From Mycolicibacterium bacteremicum (GTDB taxonomy: Bacteria > Actinomycetota > Actinomycetes > Mycobacteriales > Mycobacteriaceae): 64,000 nt of DNA. Both the position numbers and the translations under genes were made by a program. The stretch's first letter is position 1, and every line of letters starts with the position of its first letter. Shown one piece after another: positions 34,810-43,831 of the stretch. The stretch lies in NCBI RefSeq assembly GCF_002086115.1, contig NZ_MVHJ01000019.1, positions 1 through 64,000 on the forward strand, written 5' to 3'. Below the pieces are notes generated by a model, which ran no database searches, was not told the origin of the DNA, and worked only from the letters and a program-made list of their open reading frames with translations.

Positions 34810-35811
34810 CTACTGTGCGGCCGGTGTCGCCCCGAGCACGCGCTGGATGTCCGGCTTCATGGCCTGCAACTGCGAACCCCAGTAACCCCAGCTGTGAGTA
34901 CCGTTCTCCGGGAAGTTGAACACGCCGTTGGTCCCGCCCGCCGCGATGTAGGTGTCGCGGAAGGTCTTGTTGGTGCGCAGCGTGAAGCTCTCCAGGAACT
35001 TGGCGTTGAACAGGTTGCCCGCGCTGGCACCGGCGTCGAGTTCGGACGGTTTGCCGTTGCCGCAGAAGATCCAGATCCGGGTGTTGTTGGCGATCAACTT
35101 GTTGATGTTGACGTAGGGATCGTTGCGCTTCCAGGCAGGATCACTCGACGGTCCCCACATGTCCTCGGACTTGAACCCGCCGGCATCACCCATGGACAGT
35201 CCGACCAGCATCGGCCACCACCCCTCGGACAGGTTCAGAAAGCCCGAGAGCGAGGACGCGTACGGGAACTGTTCGGGGTGATAGATGGCCAGGGTCAGCG
35301 CGGCCGAGCCGGCCATCGACAGCCCGATCGCGGCCCCGCCGGTGGGCTTGACGGCCTTGTTGGCCTGTAGCCAGGCGGGCAGTTCCTGGGTGAGGAAGGT
35401 CTCCCACTTGTAGGTGTAGGTGCCGTTCTTGCCCTTGGCCGGCTTGTACCAGTCGGAGTAGAAGCTGGACTGGCCGCCGACCGGCATGATCACCGACAGG
35501 CCCGAGCCGTGGTACCACTCGAACGCCGCAGTGTTGATGTCCCACCCGTTGAAGTCGTCCTGGGCGCGCAGACCGTCGAGCAGGTAGACCGCCGGGGAGT
35601 TCTCGCCGCCGCTCTGGAACTGGATGCGGATGTCGCGACCCATCCCGGCCGAGGGCACGTCGAGGTACTCGACCGGAAGGCCGGGCTGCGAGAACGCCGC
35701 CGCACCCGCCGAGCCGCCCACCGCACTCACCAGGCCGGGCAGTACCGCGGCCGCCGTGGCGGCGACCAGCAGACGGCGTGACGCAGCGCGCATCAACTCG
35801 GCGAAAGTCAT
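34810..35811 (-). CDS. antigen 85-type mycolyltransferase, closest to FbpC
   Basis: A 333-residue secreted enzyme that transfers mycolates from trehalose monomycolate to arabinogalactan or to another TMM. The signal peptide ends near GAAAFSQPG, giving the usual FSxPGLPVEYL mature start. Nucleophile GLSMAGS; His in GTHSWGYW. Several stretches resemble antigen 85C rather than 85A/B: PYASSLSGFLN with GWWP, TLRTNKTFRDTY, and VLGATPAAQ at the end. The Cys pair of 85A/B near YKWETFL is missing, also as in 85C. In M. tuberculosis fbpC lies elsewhere, so this is a tandem Ag85 locus. The symbol is left open because A/B/C assignment by eye is uncertain. Confidence 0.93.
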   Translation of the reverse strand: MTFAELMRAASRRLLVAATAAAVLPGLVSAVGGSAGAAAFSQPGLPVEYLDVPSAGMGRDIRIQFQSGGENSPAVYLLDGLRAQDDFNGWDINTAAFEWYHGSGLSVIMPVGGQSSFYSDWYKPAKGKNGTYTYKWETFLTQELPAWLQANKAVKPTGGAAIGLSMAGSAALTLAIYHPEQFPYASSLSGFLNLSEGWWPMLVGLSMGDAGGFKSEDMWGPSSDPAWKRNDPYVNINKLIANNTRIWIFCGNGKPSELDAGASAGNLFNAKFLESFTLRTNKTFRDTYIAAGGTNGVFNFPENGTHSWGYWGSQLQAMKPDIQRVLGATPAAQ

Positions 35812-35892
35812 GTGTTCTCAAGATCCCATCTGTTGTGGCCCCGGGCTCGAAGGCCCGTGTAGTCAACCACAACCGGCTGGGGATCGGCGCTG

Positions 35893-36873
35893 TCAACGAA
35901 CCAGGGTGGCGATCAGATCTGGCTTCAGCGCTTGTAATTGGGCTCCCCAGTAGGCCCACGAGTGGTTGCCCGCGGACGGGAAGGTGAACGTCGCGTTGGT
36001 GCCACCGGCCTGGGTGTAGCGCTCCTGGAACTTCTTGTTGCTACCGATCGCCAACCCCTCCAGGCTGTCGGCATTGAACTTCTGGGCCGGGTCACCGTTG
36101 ACATCCAGCGGCGTGGAACCCCCTGGCGCACAGTAGATCCACAGCCTGGTACCAGCGGCCACCAGTTTGCCGACCTGTTCGACCGGGTCGTTGCGCTTCC
36201 AGGCCGGATCCCACGGCGGGCCCCACATGTTGTCCACGTTGTACCCGCCGGCGTCGAGCATCGCGACCCGGATGGCCTGCTTCATAAACGCCGTGGACGG
36301 GTTGAGGAAACCGGATAACGCTGCGGCATAACGGAACTGGGCGGGGTGGTAGGCGGCCAGGATCAGCGCGGCACCACCGGCCATGGACAGCCCGACCACA
36401 CCGTTGCCGGTCGGCGAGATCTGCTTGTTGGCGGCCAGCCAGTCCGGGAGCTCGCTGGTCAGAAAGGTCTCCCACTTGAAGGTGTAGGCCTGGTTGTTGA
36501 ACGAGGAGGGCGAGTACCAGTCGCTGTAGAAGCTGGACTGCCCACCGACCGGCATCACCACCGACACCCCGGAGTCGTGGAACCATTCGAAGGCCGGGGT
36601 GTTGATGTCCCAGCCGTTGTAATCGTCCTGGGCGCGCAAGCCGTCGAGCAGGTAGACCGCGTGCGGTCCGCCGGGCTGGAACTGCACCCGGATGTTGCGG
36701 TTCATGGCGGTGGAGAACACGTCCAGGTACTCGACCGGCAGGCCCTCCCGGGAGAAGGCCGCGGCCGTCGGCGCGGGGATCGCGGCCACGGTCGCCAGCG
36801 CGACCAGCGCGGCCAGCGCGCCCCGTAACAGGGCCAGGGGCTTGAGCATGCTGTGTGTGTCCGTCCATCTCAT
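35893..36873 (-). CDS. fbpA: antigen 85-type mycolyltransferase at the fbpA position
   Basis: A 326-residue secreted mycolyltransferase. The ATG at 36849 (MLKPLALLRG) would give a more typical signal peptide and removes eight residues. Mature start AFSREGLPVEYLDVF. The nucleophile is in GLSMAGGAAL, and the His in GNHSWAYWG. It is more divergent than its neighbour: it has FQPGGPHAVYLL without the usual NNSP insertion, and a longer loop CAPGGSTPLDVNGDP after the IYC cysteine. It is the first of three tandem fbp genes and sits 125 bp after aftB, the place of Rv3804c (fbpA). The symbol is by position. Confidence 0.9.
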   Translation of the reverse strand: MRWTDTHSMLKPLALLRGALAALVALATVAAIPAPTAAAFSREGLPVEYLDVFSTAMNRNIRVQFQPGGPHAVYLLDGLRAQDDYNGWDINTPAFEWFHDSGVSVVMPVGGQSSFYSDWYSPSSFNNQAYTFKWETFLTSELPDWLAANKQISPTGNGVVGLSMAGGAALILAAYHPAQFRYAAALSGFLNPSTAFMKQAIRVAMLDAGGYNVDNMWGPPWDPAWKRNDPVEQVGKLVAAGTRLWIYCAPGGSTPLDVNGDPAQKFNADSLEGLAIGSNKKFQERYTQAGGTNATFTFPSAGNHSWAYWGAQLQALKPDLIATLVR

Positions 36874-36998
36874 CGTCGGACGCGGCTGACCGCCGAGTCA
36901 CCAGGCGATAGCGCGTTGCGGGCGTAGTGGGCCACGCTGATCTATCGGCCCAACATAACCGCGGCGTTACCGCAGCCGCAAAACACTTGTTAGCTGGG

Positions 36999-38969
36999 TC
37001 ACGGTCCCGTCGCGGGCAGACCGGTGTACTCCGGCGTCTTGGGCGGCGGAATCTCCAGGCCGCAGCGGCGCAGTTCGAAGAGCGGCACCCGGTCGATGCG
37101 GTAGCTGCCGAAGTCCATGGCATGGATGACGTTGGACAGGAACCGGCGCGGGCCCAGCGGGGCGCGGACGGCATTCAGCATCGCCTCGGTGTCAGGACAT
37201 TTCAGCGCGGCCTCGGCCTGGGCGATCCACTCCTCGTCCAGGTACGGCGGGATGTACGGACGTTCCTTGAGGAACGGTCCCTCGGCCACCGCCCAGTCCG
37301 GGAACAGGTTCTTGTCATGGCCGATGCGCGCGTCCTCCAGTCGCGCGGTGTGCGCGGCCAGCGGGTTGGTCAGACCGATCTGATCGATCACCCGGACGTC
37401 CAGGCCGACGTTCATGCCGAGCATGCCCATGTTGGTGAAAAATACTGTGTGCGGCCCGGTCTCGCCCGGCGGACGGGGCTTGTCCGGCGGCGGCGGGATG
37501 GCCGGGACGACATCCCACACGTCGTAGTTGCCCGACGGCAGCAGCAGCGCGCCGTCGGGGGTGTTGCGCAGCGCGACCAGCACCGCGCGCATCCGCGGAT
37601 AGTCCAGGTAATCGGCCGCGGTCAGCGGGTGGGCGTGCCCGGTGGCCTGGGCATAGAAGCGCCGCTCGTCGACGATCCCGGTATAGGTGACGCGGGTGGC
37701 GTCCGAACCCATCCCCGGCGAATTCGCCGCCCACACCGCCCATCCCGCGACGGCCAGCCACAGCAGGCTCATCGCACCGGTGACCAGATAGCCGGTGCGC
37801 GCGGTCAGACCCGGCCGCTGCGGCAGCGCGATCGGGATGACCGCGACCGGCGCGAGGACCAGGAACAGCGCGGTCAGCAGGACCCGGCCGTGCATGAAGT
37901 CGCCACCCTGGCGCACCCAGTAGACAGCCTGGATCACCCCGCTGGCGACAATGAAAACGACGGCGGCCGTGGGGTTCTGCAGCATCCGGGCCAGCCGGTT
38001 GGCGGCCGGACCCGGCGGCGCGGTCCGGGTCTGCCCGGGGCGCGCCCACACCAGCAGCACCGCCAGCACGATCAGTAGCACCAGCGGCACCCACAGCAGA
38101 TAGGGCGAGTTCAGGTTGTTCAGGTAGATCAGACCCTGCGACCACTTGGCGCCGGAGGCGTCCTTGGCGATCGCGGTCTGCGGCACCAACAGGCCGTAGT
38201 AACCCATCCGGAAGATCTGGTAGGCCACCGGAAGTGCGCCACCGGCAGCGACGATCAGCAGCCGCCGGCGCCAGCCCGCGGCGGCCAGCACCATCATGAC
38301 CAATGCCACACCGCCGACGAGTGCCAGTTCCGGGCGGACCAGCACGCTCAGGCCGGCCACGAAGGCCAGCGCCGCGGTCAGTACCGGCCCGGTGTCGGCA
38401 CGCGCCTGCGACCACCGCACCAGCAGCCACCACAACAGGCCGACGTAGGCCAGCACCAGACCGTTCTCCAGGCCCGAGGAGGCGAAGTCGCGGGCCGGCG
38501 GGACGGCGATGTAGACGAGCACGCCGGCCGGCAGCAGCAGGGCACGCCGGCCGGCCAGCGCCGGCGCGTACAGCCGGGCGGTGCCCAGCATGACCAGCAC
38601 CACCCCGGCCACGCTGAGGCCGAGCGCGAGCGCCAGCGCGACGTACTCCAGCCGCACCGGGCCGGCGATCCAACTGGCCGCGGTGATCAGATAGGTCCAC
38701 AGCGTGGACGTGTTCGATTCGACGCGCTCACCGGCGTTGAAGACCGGGCCGTTGCCGGCCAACAGGTTCCGCACGGTGCGCAATACGATCAGGCCGTCGT
38801 CGGCCATCCAGCGGCGCTGCCAGGCACCCCAGCCGAACAGTCCGGCCGCGACCAGCACCGAGAGCCACAGGCTGATCCGCACCGATGCGCTGTAGCGGAT
38901 GGCGGGCCAGCCGGTCAGCCGCGCGGTGGTGGCGGCGCCGAACCGGTCAACTGAAGTAGGCAGCCGCAC
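36999..38969 (-). CDS. aftB: terminal beta-(1,2)-arabinofuranosyltransferase AftB
   Basis: A GT-C membrane enzyme that caps arabinan with beta-1,2-Araf residues, the sites later mycolylated. 656 residues from the ATG at 38969. A GTG at 38882 (VRISLWLSV) matches the start of M. tuberculosis AftB better and avoids overlap with ubiA. The first-loop motif RRWMADDGLIVLRTVRN carries the catalytic Asp pair. About ten hydrophobic helices follow, then a soluble C-terminal domain (FFTNMGMLGMNVGLDVRVID, GHDKNLFPDWAVAEG). Gene order aftB-ubiA-PAP2-glfT2-glf is as in M. tuberculosis. Confidence 0.95.
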   Translation of the reverse strand: MRLPTSVDRFGAATTARLTGWPAIRYSASVRISLWLSVLVAAGLFGWGAWQRRWMADDGLIVLRTVRNLLAGNGPVFNAGERVESNTSTLWTYLITAASWIAGPVRLEYVALALALGLSVAGVVLVMLGTARLYAPALAGRRALLLPAGVLVYIAVPPARDFASSGLENGLVLAYVGLLWWLLVRWSQARADTGPVLTAALAFVAGLSVLVRPELALVGGVALVMMVLAAAGWRRRLLIVAAGGALPVAYQIFRMGYYGLLVPQTAIAKDASGAKWSQGLIYLNNLNSPYLLWVPLVLLIVLAVLLVWARPGQTRTAPPGPAANRLARMLQNPTAAVVFIVASGVIQAVYWVRQGGDFMHGRVLLTALFLVLAPVAVIPIALPQRPGLTARTGYLVTGAMSLLWLAVAGWAVWAANSPGMGSDATRVTYTGIVDERRFYAQATGHAHPLTAADYLDYPRMRAVLVALRNTPDGALLLPSGNYDVWDVVPAIPPPPDKPRPPGETGPHTVFFTNMGMLGMNVGLDVRVIDQIGLTNPLAAHTARLEDARIGHDKNLFPDWAVAEGPFLKERPYIPPYLDEEWIAQAEAALKCPDTEAMLNAVRAPLGPRRFLSNVIHAMDFGSYRIDRVPLFELRRCGLEIPPPKTPEYTGLPATGP

Positions 38970-39867
38970 CGACGGTACCGATCAAGGCCAGGGCGAGCAC
39001 CTGCAGCACCCGGTCCCCCAGGGCGATCTCCTCGGGCTCGCCGGCATGGCCGCCGTCGATGTCGACCGCGTACCGCAGGATCGCGATGGTGAAGGGGATG
39101 ATCGAGACGGCCCACCAGGACGCCGAGCCACCGTCGCGCTCGAAGGCGAACAGCGCGTAGCACAGCACCACCGCCGTGGCGGCCAGCGTCCAGACGAACC
39201 GCAGGTATCCGCTGGTGTAACTCTCCAGCGATTTGCGGATCTTCGCGCCGGTGCGTTCGGCCAGCTGCAGTTCGGCATAGCGTTTGCCGGCCGCCATGAA
39301 CAGCGAGCCGAACGCCATCACCAACAGGAACCATTGCGACAGCTGGATTCCCGCGGCCACACCGCCGGCGATGGCCCGGATGAGGAAGCCCGAGGACACG
39401 ATGCAGATGTCGATGACCGCCTGGTGCTTGAGACCGAAGCAGTAGGCGAGCTGGATGACGATGTAGACACCGATGACCACCGCGAGGTTCGGCGACACCA
39501 GCCAGGAGATGACCAGCGCGGCCGCCCCGAGCAGCACCGCCAGGACGTAGGCCAGCGATTCGGGCACCACGCCCGCGGCGATCGGACGGTACCGCTTGGT
39601 GGGGTGCGCACGGTCGGCTTCGACATCGCGCGCGTCGTTGACCAGATACACCGATGAGGCGGCGAGACTGAACACCACGAAGGCCAGCAGCACCTTGACG
39701 AAGACATCGCGATAGTCCTCGACGACGAAGCGGTCATCACCCAGGGCCGCCACCGGAGCGGCGAAGACCAGGATGTTCTTCACCCACTGGCGGGGGCGCA
39801 GCGCCTTGATGATCCCGGTCGCCAGATTCTTCGGTGGCGCGTGCGTCGGGTGAGGTTCTTCGCTCAC
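38947..39867 (-). CDS. ubiA: decaprenyl-phosphate phosphoribosyltransferase UbiA
   Basis: 306 residues from the GTG at 39867, which has AAGGA nine bases upstream; the open frame continues further but without homology. It is a UbiA-superfamily membrane prenyltransferase that couples 5-phosphoribosyl pyrophosphate to decaprenyl phosphate, the committed step to DPA. The first Asp-rich motif is NDARDVEADRAHPTKRYRPI; the second is in the SGFLIRAIAGG region with the DICIV segment. Eight to nine hydrophobic helices. It overlaps the PAP2 phosphatase stop-start by four bases. Matches Rv3806c. Confidence 0.95.
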   Translation of the reverse strand: MSEEPHPTHAPPKNLATGIIKALRPRQWVKNILVFAAPVAALGDDRFVVEDYRDVFVKVLLAFVVFSLAASSVYLVNDARDVEADRAHPTKRYRPIAAGVVPESLAYVLAVLLGAAALVISWLVSPNLAVVIGVYIVIQLAYCFGLKHQAVIDICIVSSGFLIRAIAGGVAAGIQLSQWFLLVMAFGSLFMAAGKRYAELQLAERTGAKIRKSLESYTSGYLRFVWTLAATAVVLCYALFAFERDGGSASWWAVSIIPFTIAILRYAVDIDGGHAGEPEEIALGDRVLQVLALALIGTVGAAAYFS

Positions 39868-40400
39868 AGTGCTGGTTCCTTTCGGGCCGCCGTGCGGTCC
39901 GCGACAACGTCGACAGTTCGGGCGACAGCCGCGCCGACCGCCACTCCGGTCAGCACGTCGGTCGGGTAGTGCACGCCGAGCACCAGGCGCGAGAGCGCCA
40001 TCGGCGGAATCAGCAGCCACGGCAAGGGCAATCCGGTGGCCCGGCCCAGCAGGATCGCCGCGGCGGTGGTCGAGGTCGCGTGCGCCGACGGGAAACTCAG
40101 CGTGCTCGGGGTGCCGACGTTGACGGCGATGGCCGGGTGGTGCGGACGCTTGCGCTTGACCACCCGCTTGATGACGACGGCCGCCGCGTGTGCGGCGAAG
40201 GCGCCGGCCCCGGCGGTCAGCCACACCCGACGACGCTGCGGTTGCAGCGCCGCGCCCAGCACCGAGACGCCGACCCAACCGGCGCTGTGCTCACCGAAAT
40301 GCGACAGCGCCCGCGCACCGGCGAGCACGCCCGGGCGGCCGGCCAGCCCGGCCTGGACCGCGACCAGCGCCGCCTCCTCGGGCGCCAGATCCGCTGCCAC
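39864..40400 (-). CDS. PAP2-type phosphatase (Rv3807c-like, probable decaprenyl-phosphoryl-5-phosphoribose phosphatase)
   Basis: A 178-residue membrane protein from a GTG one base after the glfT2 stop. The acid-phosphatase signature is complete: KRVVKRKRPHHP, then PSTLSFPSAHATST (PSGH-type) and SRLVLGVHYPTDVLTG. Its place between ubiA and glfT2 matches Rv3807c, proposed to dephosphorylate the UbiA product so that DprE1 can act. That role is established only loosely. Translational coupling with ubiA (4-bp overlap) supports it. Confidence 0.9.
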   Translation of the reverse strand: MAADLAPEEAALVAVQAGLAGRPGVLAGARALSHFGEHSAGWVGVSVLGAALQPQRRRVWLTAGAGAFAAHAAAVVIKRVVKRKRPHHPAIAVNVGTPSTLSFPSAHATSTTAAAILLGRATGLPLPWLLIPPMALSRLVLGVHYPTDVLTGVAVGAAVARTVDVVADRTAARKEPAL

Positions 40401-40401
40401 G

Positions 40402-42354
40402 TCAGGCCTGTTCCAGCGCGGCGGGTGCCGAGCCGGACGGGAGCAGGACCTCTTCCCACCGCGTGGTGCTGGTCAGTTCGGGCAGCGCGGCGCGATAAAC
40501 CTTGCGCATCCTGTTGAACTTACGGAACAGCTGCACCTGGCGCTTGAGCGACTCGCGCAGCAGTTCGGACATCTTCTCCCGGTCCCGCTGCCGGTACACC
40601 ACGCCGCGGCCGTCGGCGGTCGTCACGGTGACACCGTCGACGACGCACAACGAGAACCAGCGGGCGTCCTGGGTCGCGACGTTGATTTGCGGCCGCACAT
40701 GGTGCTCGGGGTCGTGGGCCGAGAGCTGGTGCAGTACACCGCGGGTCAACCGCACCGTGATGGACACCGGATTGGTGGGGATCTTGACCTTGCGGCGCCA
40801 GCGCTTGTCCGACGGGGCGGGCAGCACGGTCGCGCTCTCCAACACCACTGCGTCCGGGAAGTCCTGACGCATCTTGCGCACCTCGGGCAGTGCCGACTCC
40901 AGGATCGAGAAGATGTGGTCGGGGCCGGCCAGGAAATCGTCCATCGCCTTGTTCTGGATGGCGACGGTCGAATACTCAAGGCACAGCAGGTGTTTGACGG
41001 TCGCCTTGAAGTGGCTGGCGATCAGCCCGCCGATCTTGCCGTCCCAGTGCAGGGCGGCCACCACCAGCCGGTTGCGCAGATGGAAGTAGGCCTGCCAGTC
41101 GATGGCGTCGTCCTTGTCACTCCAGGCCATGTGCCAGATCGCCGCGCCGGGCAGGGTGACCGTCGGATAGCCGTGCTCACCGGCGCGCAGGCCGTACTCG
41201 GCGTCGTCCCACTTGATGAACAGCGGCAGCGGCTGGCCGAGCTCCTGGGCGACCTGGCGCGGGATCATGCACATCCACCAGCCGTTGTAGTCGACGTCGA
41301 TACGGCGGTGCAGCAGCCGGCTGCGCTCGTGTTCCTCGGCATTGAGCGGGTACTTGGCGAAGTTGTGGTCGTACTCGGTGTTGATCGCGCCGGTCCACAT
41401 GAAGTTCTCGGAGTCGACCATCTCGCCCATCACGTGCAGATGGCTGGGCTCCTGCAGGTTGAGCATCTGGCCGCCGACCAGCGTTGGCACTTTGGCGAAC
41501 CGGTTGAATGCCAACGCCCGCAGGATCGAGTCGGGCTCGACGCGGATGTCGTCGTCCATGAACAGGATCTGCTCGCACTCGGTGTTCTTGAGCGCCTCGT
41601 ACATCACCCGGCTGTATCCGCCGGAGCCGCCCAGATTGGGCTGGTAGCGCACCGAGAGGCGGTCGCCCAGCGCGGCCGCGGCGGCCTCGAAACCGGGATG
41701 GTCCTTGGCCTGCCGGGTGCCCTGATCGGACACGATGACCGCGCTGATCACGTTGTCCACCAACGGGTCCGAGGTGAGCGCCGACAGTGCGCTGACACAG
41801 TCGGCCGGCCGGTTGAAGGTGGGGATGCCGATGGCCACGTCAGCCCGGCCGGGCGCCTGCTGCGGGGCGTACCAGCCCGCGCTGTGCACCGTGACCTTGG
41901 TGTCGGTGGTGATGTCGAACCAGATCCAGCCACCGTCCTCGAACGGTGCGAGCTCGACCTCGAACTCGGTGACGGCCGGGGTGTCGTCGACGCTGGAGGC
42001 CTCGGTGCCGCCGACGGTGATCCGCGCGCCGGTCGCCTTGGACCGGTAGACGTCGATACGCGCGCTGCCGGTCAGTTCGACGCGCAGCACCACCGATTCC
42101 AGGATCGACCAGCGCCGCCAGTAGCTGGCCGGGAAGGCGTTGAAGTACGTGGCGAAGGAGACCTCTGACTCGGCGCCGATCTCCAGGGTGGTGCGGGTCG
42201 GCGCGTGCGCACGGCGGGCGTTGGTCTCGGATTCCTCGATGTAGAGCTTGCGCACGTCCAGCGGCTCACCGGGACGGGGGAGGATGATCCGCGACAGCAG
42301 GCTCACCGCGCGCGACTCGGTCGAGTCGAGTGCTCCGGATGGGATGTCGCTCAT
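40402..42354 (-). CDS. glfT2: galactofuranosyltransferase GlfT2
   Basis: A 650-residue GT-A polymerase that builds the alternating beta-(1,5)/(1,6) galactan from UDP-Galf on the inner membrane face. An N-terminal beta-rich domain precedes the catalytic domain (VAIGIPTFNRPADCV). The metal-binding motif is FMDDDIRVEP, the catalytic acid lies in FIKWDDAEYGLR, and the His ligand is in AIWHMAW. The C-terminal helical domain mediates oligomerisation in the family. The start ATG overlaps the glf stop (ATGA). Slightly longer than Rv3808c (637 residues). Confidence 0.97.
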   Translation of the reverse strand: MSDIPSGALDSTESRAVSLLSRIILPRPGEPLDVRKLYIEESETNARRAHAPTRTTLEIGAESEVSFATYFNAFPASYWRRWSILESVVLRVELTGSARIDVYRSKATGARITVGGTEASSVDDTPAVTEFEVELAPFEDGGWIWFDITTDTKVTVHSAGWYAPQQAPGRADVAIGIPTFNRPADCVSALSALTSDPLVDNVISAVIVSDQGTRQAKDHPGFEAAAAALGDRLSVRYQPNLGGSGGYSRVMYEALKNTECEQILFMDDDIRVEPDSILRALAFNRFAKVPTLVGGQMLNLQEPSHLHVMGEMVDSENFMWTGAINTEYDHNFAKYPLNAEEHERSRLLHRRIDVDYNGWWMCMIPRQVAQELGQPLPLFIKWDDAEYGLRAGEHGYPTVTLPGAAIWHMAWSDKDDAIDWQAYFHLRNRLVVAALHWDGKIGGLIASHFKATVKHLLCLEYSTVAIQNKAMDDFLAGPDHIFSILESALPEVRKMRQDFPDAVVLESATVLPAPSDKRWRRKVKIPTNPVSITVRLTRGVLHQLSAHDPEHHVRPQINVATQDARWFSLCVVDGVTVTTADGRGVVYRQRDREKMSELLRESLKRQVQLFRKFNRMRKVYRAALPELTSTTRWEEVLLPSGSAPAALEQA

Positions 42355-43580
42355 GATGGGTTACTGCCTTCGTCGTCGGCATTCAGCGCCACCCCGTCAC
42401 GCAGGTGCGGAGCCAGAATGTTGTCGTACATGTTCAGCGCACTGGCGATGGCCATGTGCATGTCGAGGTACTGATAGGTGCCGAGCCGGCCCCCGAAGAG
42501 CACCCGGGCCGCGACGGTCTCGGCCTTGGCGCGCGCACGGTATCCGGCCAGCAGCGCCCGGTCGGCGTCGGTGTTGATCGGGTAGTAGGGCTCGTCGTCG
42601 TCTTCGGCGAAGCGGGAGAACTCCCGCATGATGACCGTCTTGTCGGTCGGGTAGTCGCGCTCGGGATGGAAGTGCCGGAACTCGTGGATACGGGTGAACG
42701 GCACGTCGGCGTCGTTGTAGTTCATCACCGGGGTGCCTTGGAAGTCCCCGGTCGGCAGCACCTCGGTCTCGAAGTCGAGCGTGCGCCAGCCCAGTCGGCC
42801 GTCGGCGTAGTCGAAGTAGCGGTCCAGCGGCCCGGTGTAGACGACCGGCGCCTGCGGGCTCTCGGCCCGCAGTTGCTCACGCACGTCGAACCAGTCGGTG
42901 TCCAACCGCACCTCGATGCGGTCGTCGGCGGCCATGTTCTGCAGCCAGGCGGTGTACCCGTGGACCGGGAGTCCCTCATAGGTGTCGTTGAAGTAGCGGT
43001 TGTCGAAGTTGTACCGCACCGGCAGCCGATTGATGATTGCGGCGGGCAGTTCGGCCGGGTCGGTCTGCCACTGCTTGGCGGTATAGGCCTTGACGAACGC
43101 CTCGTACAGCGGGCGGCCGATCAGCGAGATGGCCTTCTCTTCCAGGTTCTGCGCGTCGGCGGTGTCGATCTCGGCGGCCTGTTCCTTGATCAGTGCGCGC
43201 GCCTCGTCGGGGGTGAAGTAGCGCCCGAAGAACTGCGAGACCAGACCCAGCCCCATCGGGAACTGGTAGGCCTGGCCGTTGTGCAGGGCGAACACCCGGT
43301 GCTGGTAGCCGGTGAAGTCGGTGAACTTGCGCACGTAGTCCCACACCCGCTTGTTGGACGTGTGGAACAGGTGGGCGCCGTAGCGGTGGATCTCGATGCC
43401 GGTTGCGGGGTCCGGCTCGGAGTAGGCGTTACCTCCTATATGGGACCGCCGCTCGACGACGAGCACCCGCTTGCCGAGTTCGGTGGCAGCCCGCTCGGCG
43501 ATCGTGAGGCCGAAGAATCCGGATCCGACGACGATGAGGTCAAAGCGGTCGGTGGGCTGGCCAGGAGATTGATCGGTCAT
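42351..43580 (-). CDS. glf: UDP-galactopyranose mutase Glf
   Basis: A 409-residue flavoenzyme from the ATG at 43580 (MTDQSPGQPTDRFDLIVVGS); the frame is open to 43664 but that part is not conserved. It converts UDP-Galp to UDP-Galf for galactan synthesis, with reduced FAD as nucleophile. The FAD motif is VVGSGFFGLTIAE, followed by RRSHIGGNAYSE and GAHLFHTSN. The active-site Arg region is REFSRFAEDDDEPYYPI. It is the first gene of the minus-strand unit glf-glfT2-PAP2-ubiA-aftB, with a divergent erp gene upstream. Confidence 0.96.
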   Translation of the reverse strand: MTDQSPGQPTDRFDLIVVGSGFFGLTIAERAATELGKRVLVVERRSHIGGNAYSEPDPATGIEIHRYGAHLFHTSNKRVWDYVRKFTDFTGYQHRVFALHNGQAYQFPMGLGLVSQFFGRYFTPDEARALIKEQAAEIDTADAQNLEEKAISLIGRPLYEAFVKAYTAKQWQTDPAELPAAIINRLPVRYNFDNRYFNDTYEGLPVHGYTAWLQNMAADDRIEVRLDTDWFDVREQLRAESPQAPVVYTGPLDRYFDYADGRLGWRTLDFETEVLPTGDFQGTPVMNYNDADVPFTRIHEFRHFHPERDYPTDKTVIMREFSRFAEDDDEPYYPINTDADRALLAGYRARAKAETVAARVLFGGRLGTYQYLDMHMAIASALNMYDNILAPHLRDGVALNADDEGSNPS

Positions 43581-43831
43581 CGGCAGCAAGGGTATCCGAC
43601 CGGGCCCCGCCGACCCGAAACGTGTGACATGCCCGGCCGAACCGGCAGGTCGCGATTCGCTCACGATTCAGCATCGTCACTCTAGACCCACGAGTCACAG
43701 CAGTACCATCAAACACGTTGGCAGCGCGTCGGTTACCCGGGCACGAGAACCGCCGCGACGCCGGCTCACCACCCGCCTGCATTTTCAGATGAACCCAGAA
43801 AACACGTAGTCCATGTATTGAGGAGACTTCC
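43581..43831. promoter_or_regulatory. glf/erp divergent promoter region
   Basis: A 251-bp gap between the divergent glf and erp starts, with no credible ORF. It is the only place for promoters of both units. A GAGGAG ribosome site lies just before the erp GTG. No strong palindrome or sigma-factor consensus could be fixed by eye. Confidence 0.4.

Noticed and set aside
39868..40278. Upstream extension of the ubiA frame
   Set aside because: Arg-rich shadow of the PAP2 phosphatase gene; the GTG at 39867 has a ribosome site and matches the family start.
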